A DNA stretch of 64,000 bases from Microcoleus sp. FACHB-672 (GCF_014695725.1 NZ_JACJOU010000016.1:1-64000); one strand, 5' to 3'. Numbered from the stretch's first letter, positions 38,610-48,289 are shown. Notes: generated from the sequence alone by a model not told the origin. Translations and numbers: made by a program.

Positions 38610-38710
38610 GGAACATAAATTTCTGCTAAGTAGAACTCTGTTTATTTACCTTGCTAGTAAGCATAAAAATTTCTATTTTCTAAATAAAAGACCTACCCTT
38701 TACGCCATCC

Positions 38711-40189
38711 TCAGTAACCAGATGGGCGTTGAAGACCCCCATGAATTTCAGTAAGTTGTTGGGCGATGGCTAGCAATTCCATTTCTTGCCATCGCTTACC
38801 AATAATTTGCACCCCAATGGGTAATCCAGTTTGTGTCTGTGCGATGGGAACCACCACAACTGGATGTCCGGTGAGATTAAACGGCATGGTATAAGCACCA
38901 GAAGCTAGCAAATAAGGTACTTTTCGACCATCTACCTCAACGGCTATACCTTTAGCGCGATGCGTAAATGCAGCCGTCATCGCAACAGGACACAACCACA
39001 CATCCCACGGTTTCAAAGCTTCATCCATTTGAGAAATTAAGCGATCACGCTCTGTTAAAGCCTCAAAATATCCCTTCAGGGTTGGATTCAACATAGGAAG
39101 TAACAGCTGACTCGCGTTGCTCAAATTTCTGAGTATTTTATCGCCTTGAGTCGCTTCACGAAATATGAAGGACAAAGTTTTGCGAACGGCATCCAGATCA
39201 ATCGGTTGAGCGCAGAAACTATTAAAAGCAACAACTTGATTGTAGAGTTGAAGCGTTTCTTTCAAATCAAAGTGTTTTGGAATCCAGCGTTCTAGATGAA
39301 CACCGGCTTGATCAAGATCCTTCACAAATGATTGAATCGCCGCTTGAATTTCTAAGGCAACCGGCACTTCATCCCAGCCATCCATCCAAGCAATCCGCAG
39401 GTTTTTTAAAGGCTTTTGAGAGGGTGTATCCAAGGGAACCGGCGGAACGTCTGGCTGTAGTGGATCGGCACCGGCAATCAGCGCAAAACATAACCGCAAA
39501 TCTTCAATCGAACGGGCAAAACATCCCACCGTCAAGATTTGACGAATACACTTAGGCTGCCCTGGAACTTCAGGAATATGACCCCGCGTTGATATGCGGC
39601 GATCTGTTGGTTTTAAGCCAAAAACACCACAGAAGTGAGCGGGTTGACGAATTGAACCGGCAATATCATTGCCTAAATCCAACGGCGAAAAACCGGCAGC
39701 AACAGCAGCAGCACTGCCGCCCGAACTCCCTCCTGCCGTGTAATCTAAATTCCAAGGATTGTTGACGCGGGGAAAAAGGTCATTTGTAGTTTGGAAATCT
39801 GCGGCGAGTTCAGCCGCATTCGTCTTACCCAAAATAATCGCCCCAGCCCCACGAAGCCGTGCAACCACCGTTGCATCTTGCTGGGGAATGTAATTTTTGA
39901 GCGGTTTATAGCCGGCAGTGGTGCGAAGTCCCGCTGTTTCAAAAATGTCTTTGATGGTGATCGGTACACCGTGAAGCACTCCCCAGTTTTCACCTTTAGC
40001 GAGGGCTTCATCCGCTTGTTTTGCCCGTTGACAAGCGTGTTCTTCATCAAGTGTACAAATCGCGTTCAGCTTGGCGTTATGCTTGGAAATTTGGGTTAAG
40101 TGTGCATCTAGAACCTCGACAGCAGAGACAGTGCGCTCTCTGATCATCTGCGCGATTTGGTGTGCGGGGCGAAAAACTAGATCGCTCAT
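38711..40189 (-). CDS. Amidase (amidase-signature family)
   Basis: About 492 residues from the ATG at 40189 (MSDLVFRPAHQIAQMI). The amidase-signature triad Lys-cisSer-Ser is visible: KDIF within VPITIKDIFETAGLRTTAGYKP, the glycine/serine loop AGGSSGGSAAAVAAG and the nucleophile region GNDIAGSIRQPAHFCGVFGLKP. It belongs with free-standing amidases rather than GatA of the GatCAB complex, since no gatC or gatB is near and the C-terminal region (LTGHPVVVVPIAQTQTGLPIGVQIIGKRW) is typical of single enzymes. The substrate amide is unknown. A GTG eight codons earlier is a possible alternative start. Confidence 0.9.
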   Translation of the reverse strand: MSDLVFRPAHQIAQMIRERTVSAVEVLDAHLTQISKHNAKLNAICTLDEEHACQRAKQADEALAKGENWGVLHGVPITIKDIFETAGLRTTAGYKPLKNYIPQQDATVVARLRGAGAIILGKTNAAELAADFQTTNDLFPRVNNPWNLDYTAGGSSGGSAAAVAAGFSPLDLGNDIAGSIRQPAHFCGVFGLKPTDRRISTRGHIPEVPGQPKCIRQILTVGCFARSIEDLRLCFALIAGADPLQPDVPPVPLDTPSQKPLKNLRIAWMDGWDEVPVALEIQAAIQSFVKDLDQAGVHLERWIPKHFDLKETLQLYNQVVAFNSFCAQPIDLDAVRKTLSFIFREATQGDKILRNLSNASQLLLPMLNPTLKGYFEALTERDRLISQMDEALKPWDVWLCPVAMTAAFTHRAKGIAVEVDGRKVPYLLASGAYTMPFNLTGHPVVVVPIAQTQTGLPIGVQIIGKRWQEMELLAIAQQLTEIHGGLQRPSGY

Positions 40190-40395
40190 CTTCTTATTTG
40201 TTGAAGCAACCACTCAGTATGCCACTTTAAACGTAAAGCAATCTAAATCCATCATTGCCGGCTCTTGCTAAGAAAGCTACGCCTACAAGAATGCTTGCTT
40301 TAATCGTTAACAGAGGAACTTTCAAAAGCATAAAAATGCGATGCCGGCAAAGGACATCGCAAATGACTAACCATAAATAATCAGAAGTCAAAAGA

Positions 40396-42369
40396 CTAGG
40401 GGCACAGACTCCACATCTTAATCGTGTCGTCAAAACTACCACTAATCAGGGTTTGACCTTGGGGGCTGAAAGCCAGTTTCACCCAGGATGAATGCCCTTT
40501 TAAGGTGCCAACCAGACCGCCGGTGCCCAACTGCCACAGCTTGATCGTGCCGTCCATATCGCCACTGGCGAGGGTTCGGCCATCGGGGCTGAAAGCAACT
40601 GATTGAATTTGGTCGGAATGACCGATAAAGGTATTTACTAACAGTCCACTGTCTAAATCCCACAGCTTGATTGTGTTGTCCCAGCTGCCAGTGGCGAGGG
40701 TTGCACCATCTGGGCTGATGGCAACTGACCAAACGGCGTCTGAATGACCTTTGAGGGTGTGACGCAGTTGTCCTGTGCGCCAATTCCATAGCTTAACCGT
40801 GTCATCAGAACTGCCACTGGCTAAAGTTTGGCCGTCTGGGCTGAAGGCAACTGATTGAACTTCTTCAGAGTGTCCCTGCAGGGTTCGCTGCTGGTTGCCG
40901 GCCCGCCAGTTCCACAATTTAATCGTGTTATCTTCGCTGGCGCTGGCTAGGGTCTGGCCATCTGGGCTAAAAGCGAGGGAAAAAATGGCTTCTGAGTGAC
41001 CGTTCAAGGTGTCCCGCAGTTCGCCGGTGCGAAGATCCCAGATTTTGATGGTTTTGTCTTCACTGCCGGTAGCCAGGGTTTGCCCATCTGGGCTAATGGC
41101 AACTGTCCAAACTGCACCGAAGTGGCCGGCTAAAATGGTTTTCAGTTGGCCGGTGCCCAAATCCCACAATTGAACGGTGCCGTCATAACTGCCGGTGGCC
41201 AAGGTTCGGCCATCGCCACTGACGGCGACTGACCAAAATGGGCCGCTATCAACGGCAAAAGTTCGCAGGGGTTGAATGTTGCTGTCCAGACGCGGGGCTG
41301 AGTAGCTAAGGTCTGGCAGGGTAATGGGCATTTCTTGGGGGTTGTAAGCGGTGTGTGGCACAGGAGCCGGCACACGAGCGCTGAGTGTGGCCATCAAAAT
41401 TGCGATCGCTGCACCACCGATGGCACCTGCGGCTAACCGCGTTTTTTGAGGGGTTGCCGGCGACACCAGTATCCAAGAATTCAGGTCTTTGAGGACTTGG
41501 GCGGCTGATTGGTAGCGCTTTTTGGGGCTACGTTCCAGCAGTTTGTCGAGGATCACGCCCAGGTGGGGATTCACCGGCGCACTCAAATAATCCCGCCACA
41601 CCCAAGTTTCTGTTTTAATATCGAACAGATCAAAGGGAGATAGCTGAGTCAGCAGGTGAATGCAAGTGACGCCTAAGCTGTAAAGGTCGGTGCTGGGAGT
41701 GGCTTTGCCTTGGGTTTGTTCTGGGGCAATGTACTCAGCAGAACCGCTAACGCGTTTTTCTGCCGGCAGACTGGTGCCGGTCAGTGTCACATCCCCATAA
41801 TCAACTAAAATCAGCTTGCCATCAGGGCGGCGAATGATATTTTCTGGTTTAATATCACCGTGAACGATTTGGTGGTTGTGCGCGAAGCTGAGAACCGGCA
41901 GCACATCTTTCAATAATTCGCGGATTTGGGGTTCGCTGAACGTGCCGATATCTGCGACTTCTAGGGCTAAGTTTTCCCCTTCTATATACTTTTTCACCAA
42001 ATATTGGTGGCCATCTTGCTCAAAAGATGCCCACAACTCAGGAATCAAAGGATGCTTGCCTAATTCATCTAGCTGTTTTGCGGTTTGGGAAAACGTTTTT
42101 GAATGTCGGTGTTTTATCCCTTGTGTTGAAGGTGAGGAAACAGCGGCGTCTGTGACGTTTTCACCGAAAAACTGCTTAATTACGCAGCGCGGTTGAGAAG
42201 GTTGATCTTCGTCAACTGCGAGAAAGGTTCGCCCTGTAGCGCCTTGACCTAGGAGTTGTATGACCTGGTAGCGATCTTTGAGCAGCAATTTTGCTCCGCA
42301 GCTCTGGCAAAAACCTGTACCATTATGATTCTGGGGATTCTGGCAATCGGGATTGAGACAATAACTCAT
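40396..42369 (-). CDS. Ser/Thr kinase with seven WD40 repeats (non-RD variant)
   Basis: A 657-residue protein. It starts with a zinc-ribbon-like CLNPDC...CQSC motif, then a Hanks-type kinase (about 30-310): LGQGATGRTFLA, CVIKQF, catalytic loop HGDIKPEN, DYGDV in place of DFG. A membrane helix (LAAGAIGGAAIAILMATLSA) follows near 315-335. The C-terminal 290 residues are seven WD40 repeats (SPDGQTLATGSEDKTIKIWDL and similar), forming a propeller on the far side of the membrane. The catalytic loop has HGD rather than HRD, so activation should not depend on loop phosphorylation. A paralogue is at 51585-53717. Confidence 0.94.
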   Translation of the reverse strand: MSYCLNPDCQNPQNHNGTGFCQSCGAKLLLKDRYQVIQLLGQGATGRTFLAVDEDQPSQPRCVIKQFFGENVTDAAVSSPSTQGIKHRHSKTFSQTAKQLDELGKHPLIPELWASFEQDGHQYLVKKYIEGENLALEVADIGTFSEPQIRELLKDVLPVLSFAHNHQIVHGDIKPENIIRRPDGKLILVDYGDVTLTGTSLPAEKRVSGSAEYIAPEQTQGKATPSTDLYSLGVTCIHLLTQLSPFDLFDIKTETWVWRDYLSAPVNPHLGVILDKLLERSPKKRYQSAAQVLKDLNSWILVSPATPQKTRLAAGAIGGAAIAILMATLSARVPAPVPHTAYNPQEMPITLPDLSYSAPRLDSNIQPLRTFAVDSGPFWSVAVSGDGRTLATGSYDGTVQLWDLGTGQLKTILAGHFGAVWTVAISPDGQTLATGSEDKTIKIWDLRTGELRDTLNGHSEAIFSLAFSPDGQTLASASEDNTIKLWNWRAGNQQRTLQGHSEEVQSVAFSPDGQTLASGSSDDTVKLWNWRTGQLRHTLKGHSDAVWSVAISPDGATLATGSWDNTIKLWDLDSGLLVNTFIGHSDQIQSVAFSPDGRTLASGDMDGTIKLWQLGTGGLVGTLKGHSSWVKLAFSPQGQTLISGSFDDTIKMWSLCP

Positions 42370-43096
42370 ATCACAAAGGAATCATAGGACTGATATCTAT
42401 AGTAAGTCTTCCACAGAATTTTCCGGGTTCCGGGAGTGAGGAGTCTGAGAAAAATGATTGAGGGTTGAGCCACTAATATCGCTGCTAGTGGCCTGCCGGC
42501 ATCATTTTAAGAATAGAAAGTCAAAAAAATGTTAGGAAAGTAACAAAAACGTTCTTAACTATTATTTTTTCTTCTTCATTATTCTTTATTTTCTTTTTTC
42601 GCCTCAAAGTCGTGCCGGTTAAGTTAGCTAAGTGTCAATCATTTTAGATTTTAAATTTAATATTTCCTGAGAGACTTGACGTTTGGGTAGGAGTTAAGTT
42701 ATTAGAAAATCACCTTAGAATCAGTCGGATTTAATGCCGGTGATCAGCCAGAGTTTACATCGTTCCAGAATTTAATGTTGCTATCCGTCGTGCCGGCAGC
42801 CTAGCGACACAGTTCAATTGCGACAGAAGGGTTGAGCAGATGGGCAAATGTAGGTTGGGTTGATCACCTTCCGTTTCACTTCGCCCAAAGTTTTTAATAC
42901 GTGCCGGTGTTTAGTTTGACGTAGTCCCACCCAAACTACCCATCTGTCGCCTTCTTTTTTGCAGTTGGTATCAAATTGCTCACTTCGCCTACCCTAAAAA
43001 ATTGGATATAAGTGAGAGTGCCGATGGGAGCGTTCATTATCCTAAAAAGCCACTAAACCCAGCTTGCCCCACCGTTAAACATCAAAAAAATTCTTC
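42370..43096. other. Spacer with dispersed repeat copy
   Basis: No gene seen. It contains repeat copy C and several isolated TGCCGG words. Confidence 0.5.
42861..42955. repeat. Dispersed repeat, copy C
   Basis: The left part GTAGGTTGGGTTGATCACC with TCCGTTTCACTTCGCCCAA matches copy A (30560) at nearly every base; the right end CCCACCCAAACTACCCATC is inverted to the left end. Confidence 0.65.
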
Positions 43097-45469
43097 CTAA
43101 GCTACGCTATATTTTTGGCTGATTTGTCGAAGCAATCTAGTCAATTCAACCTTGTCATTTTCATGGTATAAAGTATTGACTATTTCTTGCATTTCAGACA
43201 AATCCTGCTTGTACTTCTCATCAGATAGCATGGAAACTATTTCTGCCGGCAAAAATTTTGCCAACTCAGGTTCATACGATAATATGTTGACTGCTTCTGT
43301 CAACTTAGACACATCTGTTTGATGAGTTTCGTTAGATAAAACATCCACAACCTTTTTCAACTTAGACAATTTACTTTTGTACTTGTCATTAGATAACAGT
43401 TCAGACAACTCAGCTTTATCAGATACAATTGTCAGTAAATCTTTCAATTTAGATAAATCTGTCTTGTAGTTTTCGTCAGATAAAATATCGATAATTTTTT
43501 TCACCTTAGACAATTTATCTTTTTGCGTCTCCTGAGATAGCAACGACGCTAAATTTGTTTCTTCCTTGAAGTATTTCGGTAGATAGTCATAGCTGATAGA
43601 GTTACTTTTCCAGCATAACCTGGAATTGGTAAACACAAGACCATTTTTCCCATCATCGTTAATACTGGTATCTATCAAAGCCATAACTTTTTCGTCACGG
43701 CTAGGCGACAGCCATGTAGACAAAGCATTTGACAGTTTATCTAAAGGAATATGAGGAGCAGAAAAACCTTCATCAAAGTTATATTTTTGATGTACGTTCT
43801 TTTGAAGGAATTCTCCCAAAGAGTCTGGGATTGGATCTTCAGTCAAGGTGTAAGTTCGAGTTTCTAACTGGCTCAGGATCGACTGATCACGTTTCTCTCC
43901 ACCTTTCAGAAATGACCAAATCAAAAATGCTGTCGCTGATGCCACAAGGGCAGCGCCACCAGTCATCACAGTCAGTCCACCAAGAGCCGACATTGTAGCA
44001 GTGATCGCAGCAGCACCTGACAATGTACCCGTCACTCCCAAGGCACTTGCAGCAGTCCAAGCCGCTAAAACAGTGACAGCACCGGCTATCGTTCCCGTAC
44101 CTACCGCAATTCCCAGATTTGTTTTGTCTTCACTGTCCATTTGCGAGACTAAAGCAATGGATAGCAGTCCTGCGGCTCCAATTAGCGCCGCTCCTCCTGT
44201 TGCGACGGCTAACCCACCCAGCATTCCTAAACCACCGGATGCTACGGAACCACCGCCTAAAACGGCTAAAGTCGCGTTTGTTGCCGCTGCTCCAGACAAA
44301 CTGCTAATGCTGACACCCGTTGCTGTTTCCACTCCAATATGAGTCAGCACTCTGGTAGCTTTGGGGACAACGGCAGCCCCTCTGCTTTGAGCCTTCTCTA
44401 GTTGTTTTTTGAGTTCTCTTGCATCCTGTACAACACCATCTACTGTTTCGGCAAAATTTTCTGCATTGTCCAAATCTTGCTGCCTTGCTAGCGCGTAAAC
44501 AAACTTGACGTTTTCTAAAACGTCCGCATTGCTGATGAATGAGTCTAGGGACTTCAAGGTTGCTTGATACTCGACTGTCTCGCCATCGCGCACCTGCTGA
44601 TAAACTGACAAGTAATTTGCCTTTTGTTGAGCAGTTAACTTCTGGGTTTCATTAATCAGTTTTACCAGAATAAAGTCAACCGTTAATGCTCTTGAGTTAG
44701 CACTTGCTATAGAGTAAGTCTGCTTGAGTTCTAAAGGTAATGCTGAGCTTGCCACAATCGTGTCAAGATCCGTGAGTGCCTTAAAATCAGGCACAGGTTC
44801 GCCGGCACGGACGTATGCGTAAGTTCCCTGGATCAGTTTTTTTTCTATATCAGTCAGTTCAGATTGCGCTAAGGCTGATTCAACTTCTCGGTGAATTGCG
44901 AGAAGACGCGAGTTTGTACTAGCGATTTTGTAACGCTCTTGAATTTGAGTCTCTAGCTTTGAGGAGTATATAATATAATCCAGAAAATCTAAGGTGGTTA
45001 GGTCGTCAATGTAGTCTGCATTCTCAACTTTATTGCACACAGCTATACATTTGGCTTTGCTAGCTTCTTCAATAAATTGTGTATTATAGTAAATTTCTCT
45101 ATGAATTTGCTCATCTATTCTTAATTGGGGGTCGTATAAGGTATGCAAAGTAACAATAATATCTTGCTGATTTTGACCTTGTCCTTGAATAATAATTTCT
45201 TGGTTGTCTTTAGATCGAGGGATAATTCGTACTAGGCAAGTGTTGCCTGAGCGCAATATAAATGTTTGTGTCCCTCCCACCCTTGCTATTTTAGAAGGAA
45301 CAAAAATATGATATTCTTCTACTACCAAGGAATTATTTTGTGATAGCAGGTTATCAGCCCTCGCAATAGCTGGATTAATTAAGTCTTTTGTCAACAAACT
45401 TAAAGTCCCTAAAGCCAGACCACTGAGAAAATTACGCCGACTTAAGGTGAAAATACTTACTTTAGACAT
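43097..45469 (-). CDS. Tat-exported protein with glycine-rich membrane segments and coiled C-terminus
   Basis: A 790-residue protein with no family I recognise. The start shows a twin-arginine signal: SRRNFLSGLALGTLSLL with R11-R12, then cleavage near PAIARA. Residues 35-380 look mostly helical and soluble. Residues 385-545 hold two similar glycine/alanine-rich segments (SGAAATNATLAVLGGGSVASG...LIGAAGLLSIALV and LSGAAAITATMSALGGLTVMTGGAALVASATAFLIW) that look like paired membrane hairpins with glycine zippers. The last 150 residues are a run of about 22-residue helical repeats with a (K/T)-SKL-K pattern (DLSKLKDLLTIVSDKAELSELLS, KLSKLKKVVDVLSN). Tat export of a folded protein with a membrane-inserting core is unusual. 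Confidence 0.75.
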   Translation of the reverse strand: MSKVSIFTLSRRNFLSGLALGTLSLLTKDLINPAIARADNLLSQNNSLVVEEYHIFVPSKIARVGGTQTFILRSGNTCLVRIIPRSKDNQEIIIQGQGQNQQDIIVTLHTLYDPQLRIDEQIHREIYYNTQFIEEASKAKCIAVCNKVENADYIDDLTTLDFLDYIIYSSKLETQIQERYKIASTNSRLLAIHREVESALAQSELTDIEKKLIQGTYAYVRAGEPVPDFKALTDLDTIVASSALPLELKQTYSIASANSRALTVDFILVKLINETQKLTAQQKANYLSVYQQVRDGETVEYQATLKSLDSFISNADVLENVKFVYALARQQDLDNAENFAETVDGVVQDARELKKQLEKAQSRGAAVVPKATRVLTHIGVETATGVSISSLSGAAATNATLAVLGGGSVASGGLGMLGGLAVATGGAALIGAAGLLSIALVSQMDSEDKTNLGIAVGTGTIAGAVTVLAAWTAASALGVTGTLSGAAAITATMSALGGLTVMTGGAALVASATAFLIWSFLKGGEKRDQSILSQLETRTYTLTEDPIPDSLGEFLQKNVHQKYNFDEGFSAPHIPLDKLSNALSTWLSPSRDEKVMALIDTSINDDGKNGLVFTNSRLCWKSNSISYDYLPKYFKEETNLASLLSQETQKDKLSKVKKIIDILSDENYKTDLSKLKDLLTIVSDKAELSELLSNDKYKSKLSKLKKVVDVLSNETHQTDVSKLTEAVNILSYEPELAKFLPAEIVSMLSDEKYKQDLSEMQEIVNTLYHENDKVELTRLLRQISQKYSVA

Positions 45470-46191
45470 GAATGCTCTCTTGAATATTTGGGTCGTGAAT
45501 GAAAGGCTGAAGCGGAAGAAGGAAATCCGAGTTCCACTCTATCAACGTTGATCAGGTTCGTCAATTCCCGAGCAAATTTAAACCCAATCTAGGTAAGAAA
45601 TCTTTACCTGATAGCGTTGCATAGTTATCTAATATTTCGACTCCCGGTTATTTTCGATAAAGTTATAAATTTTTATTTTTCGATGAAGCAACCAAGCTCA
45701 ACAATTGTTGTTTCCCAAGTATTCTTTCATCTTGGCTTGCAAGCAAGAATCTTGAATTTTGATATAAAAATTTACATTGAAGAATAGAAGAATCTAGAAG
45801 CAAAGAACAGCGGATGACGTGTTAATCACGGATCAATAGGTAAAACCGGCTTCTGCTTGCGTTTAAAACTGTACAGACACGCCGGCGGAAACGTGAATGC
45901 CGGCAAGTCAGTTTATCCCATTGCTAAATATCTGCCATTCTCAAAGGCGTCTAGCAGCGCTTCCTCAAGATAAAACTTTAAGCTGGGGTTGTCTTGCAAT
46001 AACCGTAAACTCTGGCGGCGTTGTCCGCGAATTGTTGCTAGCCAACTACAGCTTGCATTTGGAGAAAGTGACTTATGTCAATCAAAGTTTATAAAAAATT
46101 ACATAACTAAAAAGCTTTCACCGGCACTGAAATCAAGTACACCGGCTTGCTTCTTGAATGCTGCGATCTCCTAATGGCTAACCTCCTACGC
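45470..46191. other. Spacer
   Basis: No gene recognised. Short frames on the plus strand (45897-46094, 45989-46174) overlap and lack family features. Confidence 0.4.
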
Positions 46192-46416
46192 TTACAGGGC
46201 GGGGGCCACTTCTTGGCAAGGCCGGTGTGATCCGCTTAATTCGCGAGACAGTTGCTTCACACGTCCAGAGATGACAGCGTGCTGTAACAGCATAAAAGCG
46301 TTGAGGTCTTCTAAATCGTATTTACTAGCTAACAGATGCCGCAGCTCATCTTCTGCTTCCATAGTCAGATAACCAGTTTTCAAAGCTTGTTGGACAACTT
46401 CACGAATCAGTATCAT
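46192..46416 (-). CDS. Small conserved cyanobacterial protein
   Basis: A 74-residue soluble protein: MILIREVVQQALKTGYLTMEAEDELRHLLASKYDLEDLNAFMLLQHAVISGRVKQLSRE. I recognise the pattern (EVIQQAL..GYLT.EAE..LR.LL..KYD.EDLNAFM.LQ.A...G.V.Q.SRE) from cyanobacterial hypotheticals. It is likely all-helical. Upstream lie four spaced TGACGC words. Confidence 0.72.
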   Translation of the reverse strand: MILIREVVQQALKTGYLTMEAEDELRHLLASKYDLEDLNAFMLLQHAVISGRVKQLSRELSGSHRPCQEVAPAL

Positions 46417-46480
46417 AATTGCGTCTCACCATTTGCTCGCTTGCTATTGGTAGTATCTGACCTTTCCTGAGGCCGCTTGG

Positions 46481-46597
46481 TGACGCAAATTGCTTGATCT
46501 CGTGATGTTGCAAGAACTTTTGGGTGACGCCTCAATCCAGCTTGTAGTGACGCCTTAGAGGACTTTTTGTGATCGGCTAAGGAGTTGGGTATGACGC
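46481..46597. promoter_or_regulatory. Four spaced TGACGC direct repeats
   Basis: TGACGC occurs at 46481, 46525, 46548 and 46592, with spacings of 44, 23 and 44 bases, close to multiples of about two DNA turns. A fifth copy is at 47213, 89 bases upstream of the Rrf2 start. Possible binding array in front of the small gene at 46192-46416. Confidence 0.4.
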
Positions 46598-46680
46598 AGA
46601 TCACTAAACTGACAGCAATTGATTTCAATTTGAGCGAGAACGATTGATATCAAACCTGAAGACACGTACAGATTGTCGGC

Positions 46681-47124
46681 TTAAATGACAAAGCTGGCTT
46701 CTTCTCCTTGGGCTGCTTGCCAACTGCGAGCATCATAATAAAGGTCTTCTAGGGAAATGCTGTAGAGTGCTTCTTTGAGTTTTTGGTGCAGCCGGTTCCA
46801 CACCGTATAAGTCACCCAATCTTCGGCTTGTTCTGTGTCGGGAGAGTGGTGCGGTAGCGGTTCGATGGTTTCTCCGACGGCTTCAAGAATTTGTCCCAGA
46901 CTGATGTGCGCCGGCGGTTTGGCAAGCTGATAGCCACCTTGAACACCGCGCACAGATTCAACCAAGCCGGCTTTTCGCATCTCTATTAACAGTTTCTCTA
47001 AATAAGGTGCCGGTAAATCTTGTCGCTGTGAGATGGCTTTTACTGAGGCAGGGCCAAAGTTGGGTTGCAGACTTAAATCCAACAGTGCTTTGACGCTGTA
47101 GTGTCCGCGAGTGGTTAGTTTCAT
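46681..47124 (-). CDS. Rrf2 family transcriptional regulator
   Basis: A 147-residue Rrf2-type repressor. The winged helix-turn-helix is MKLTTRGHYSVKALLDLSLQ, VKAISQRQDLPAPYLEKLLIEMRKAGLVESVRGVQGGYQLAKPP. No cysteine is present, so it lacks the three cysteines that hold the iron-sulfur cluster of IscR and NsrR; it resembles CymR-like members that work through a partner protein, or others that sense without a cluster. The C-terminal helix region (DWVTYTVWNRLHQKLKEALYSISLEDLYYDARSW) is typical of cyanobacterial copies. The regulon is unknown. Confidence 0.92.
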   Translation of the reverse strand: MKLTTRGHYSVKALLDLSLQPNFGPASVKAISQRQDLPAPYLEKLLIEMRKAGLVESVRGVQGGYQLAKPPAHISLGQILEAVGETIEPLPHHSPDTEQAEDWVTYTVWNRLHQKLKEALYSISLEDLYYDARSWQAAQGEEASFVI

Positions 47125-47896
47125 TGCCGGTAGTTATTCATCGACCGCTTCAAACTTCCCCTAAAGCATACGTGAGTTCAACAAAAGTGTAGCAACAGGA
47201 ATCAGTTTGGGGTGACGCGTAATTCTGCCAAGGGTGAGTAGCTGGTAACGGTTCTTTACTTATCCCTCAGCATTTCTTCTGTGTCACTTCTAATATATAG
47301 AGTGATGTCAGTCGATCTCTATCCCCGGCTCTCTGTTCAGCCATAGAAGTCGAAGCTATTCCTTTGCACTTTTATCAATTAAATGTCACTAAGGCTATCC
47401 CCCTTTGGAGGTAACTATTTGCTTTAGTGGCGGTAAATTTTCTGTAACATTGAGTTTTTTAGAAGCGATAAGTCAGTGTGGAAAACCAGCTCGTTGTCCG
47501 CACTGAAAGACTCCTAGGCTTTTTTGTTACTACTATAGACACTTTAATCTTCCTGTTGCCGGCAGCCAACTCAATGGTTGTCGATTCTAGATTTATTCCC
47601 GATGAGCTGTTAAGCATCTTTTCTTATCTTTAGTTTTTTTTAAATACACCGCTTAGAGAACGCTAGCTATACCGGCATACCGCTTAGTCACTCAGAGGAG
47701 AGATAGTTTAGGCTTTGCCCGTACTCAGCCGTAAAGATTGCCTCCCAACCGCTTCCGGGTAGCGGATGAACCCCTGACTCATGAATTTGTAATATAGTGT
47801 CACAAGCTGATATAAAGCTCTAGTTTATTTTTCTACCAAATGTCAGCTAATATAGAATTCTGTACACCTCTCGTTTATGATTTAGAGAAAAGTAAG
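47125..47896. other. Long leader / spacer before cyAbrB
   Basis: No coding frame is convincing. A hairpin at 47474-47505 followed by a T-rich stretch suggests a small transcript or terminator. Otherwise AT-rich. Confidence 0.4.
47474..47525 (+). terminator. Hairpin with downstream T run
   Basis: CAGTGTGGA (47474-47482) pairs with TCCGCACTG (47497-47505), one G-U pair, and GGCTTTTTT lies 15 bases later. It could end a short RNA transcribed from within 47280-47470, or attenuate cyAbrB. The gap before the U-run weakens the case. Confidence 0.3.
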
Positions 47897-48289
47897 ATGA
47901 GCAAAAAGAAAAAAATAGAACCCCTAACCGGCGAAGGGCTTCTCCAGAGAGTTAAAGACCTGGAAAACCTAAGTAAGGAAGAAAAAGCCAAGGCGTGCGG
48001 CTACTACACCGTTACAAAAAATGGTGTAGAACGTGTCAATATGATGAAATTCCTAAATGCTCTGATTGATGCTGAGGGAATCGAATTAGATGGCAAGCAA
48101 AACGGCAATGGACGTGGCGGACGCAGCGCTAGCTACCGGATTAGTGTGCAGTCTAATGGGAACTTGCTGATTGGTGCCGCTTACACCAAACAGATGGAAC
48201 TCCATCCGGGAGATGAATTTGAAATTTCTTTGGGACGCAAACATATTCATCTGAAACAACTTGACTCGGAGCAAGAGGAAGCAGCCTGA
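47897..48289 (+). CDS. cyAbrB family transcriptional regulator
   Basis: A 130-residue regulator of the cyanobacterial AbrB-like (cyAbrB) family, which controls carbon/nitrogen and hydrogenase genes in several cyanobacteria. The family pattern is clear: LTGEGLLQRVKDLENLSKEEKAKACGYYTVTKNGVERVNMMKFLNALIDAEGI, then a C-terminal GRGGRSASYRISVQSNGNLLIGAAYTKQMELHPGDEFEISLGRKHIHL that is the AbrB-type DNA-binding beta fold. The start at 47897 (MSKKKK) is preferred because GAGAAAAG lies just upstream; an in-frame ATG at 47840 adds 19 non-conserved residues. More similar, to my memory, to the CalA (cyAbrB1) branch. Confidence 0.92.
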   Translation: MSKKKKIEPLTGEGLLQRVKDLENLSKEEKAKACGYYTVTKNGVERVNMMKFLNALIDAEGIELDGKQNGNGRGGRSASYRISVQSNGNLLIGAAYTKQMELHPGDEFEISLGRKHIHLKQLDSEQEEAA

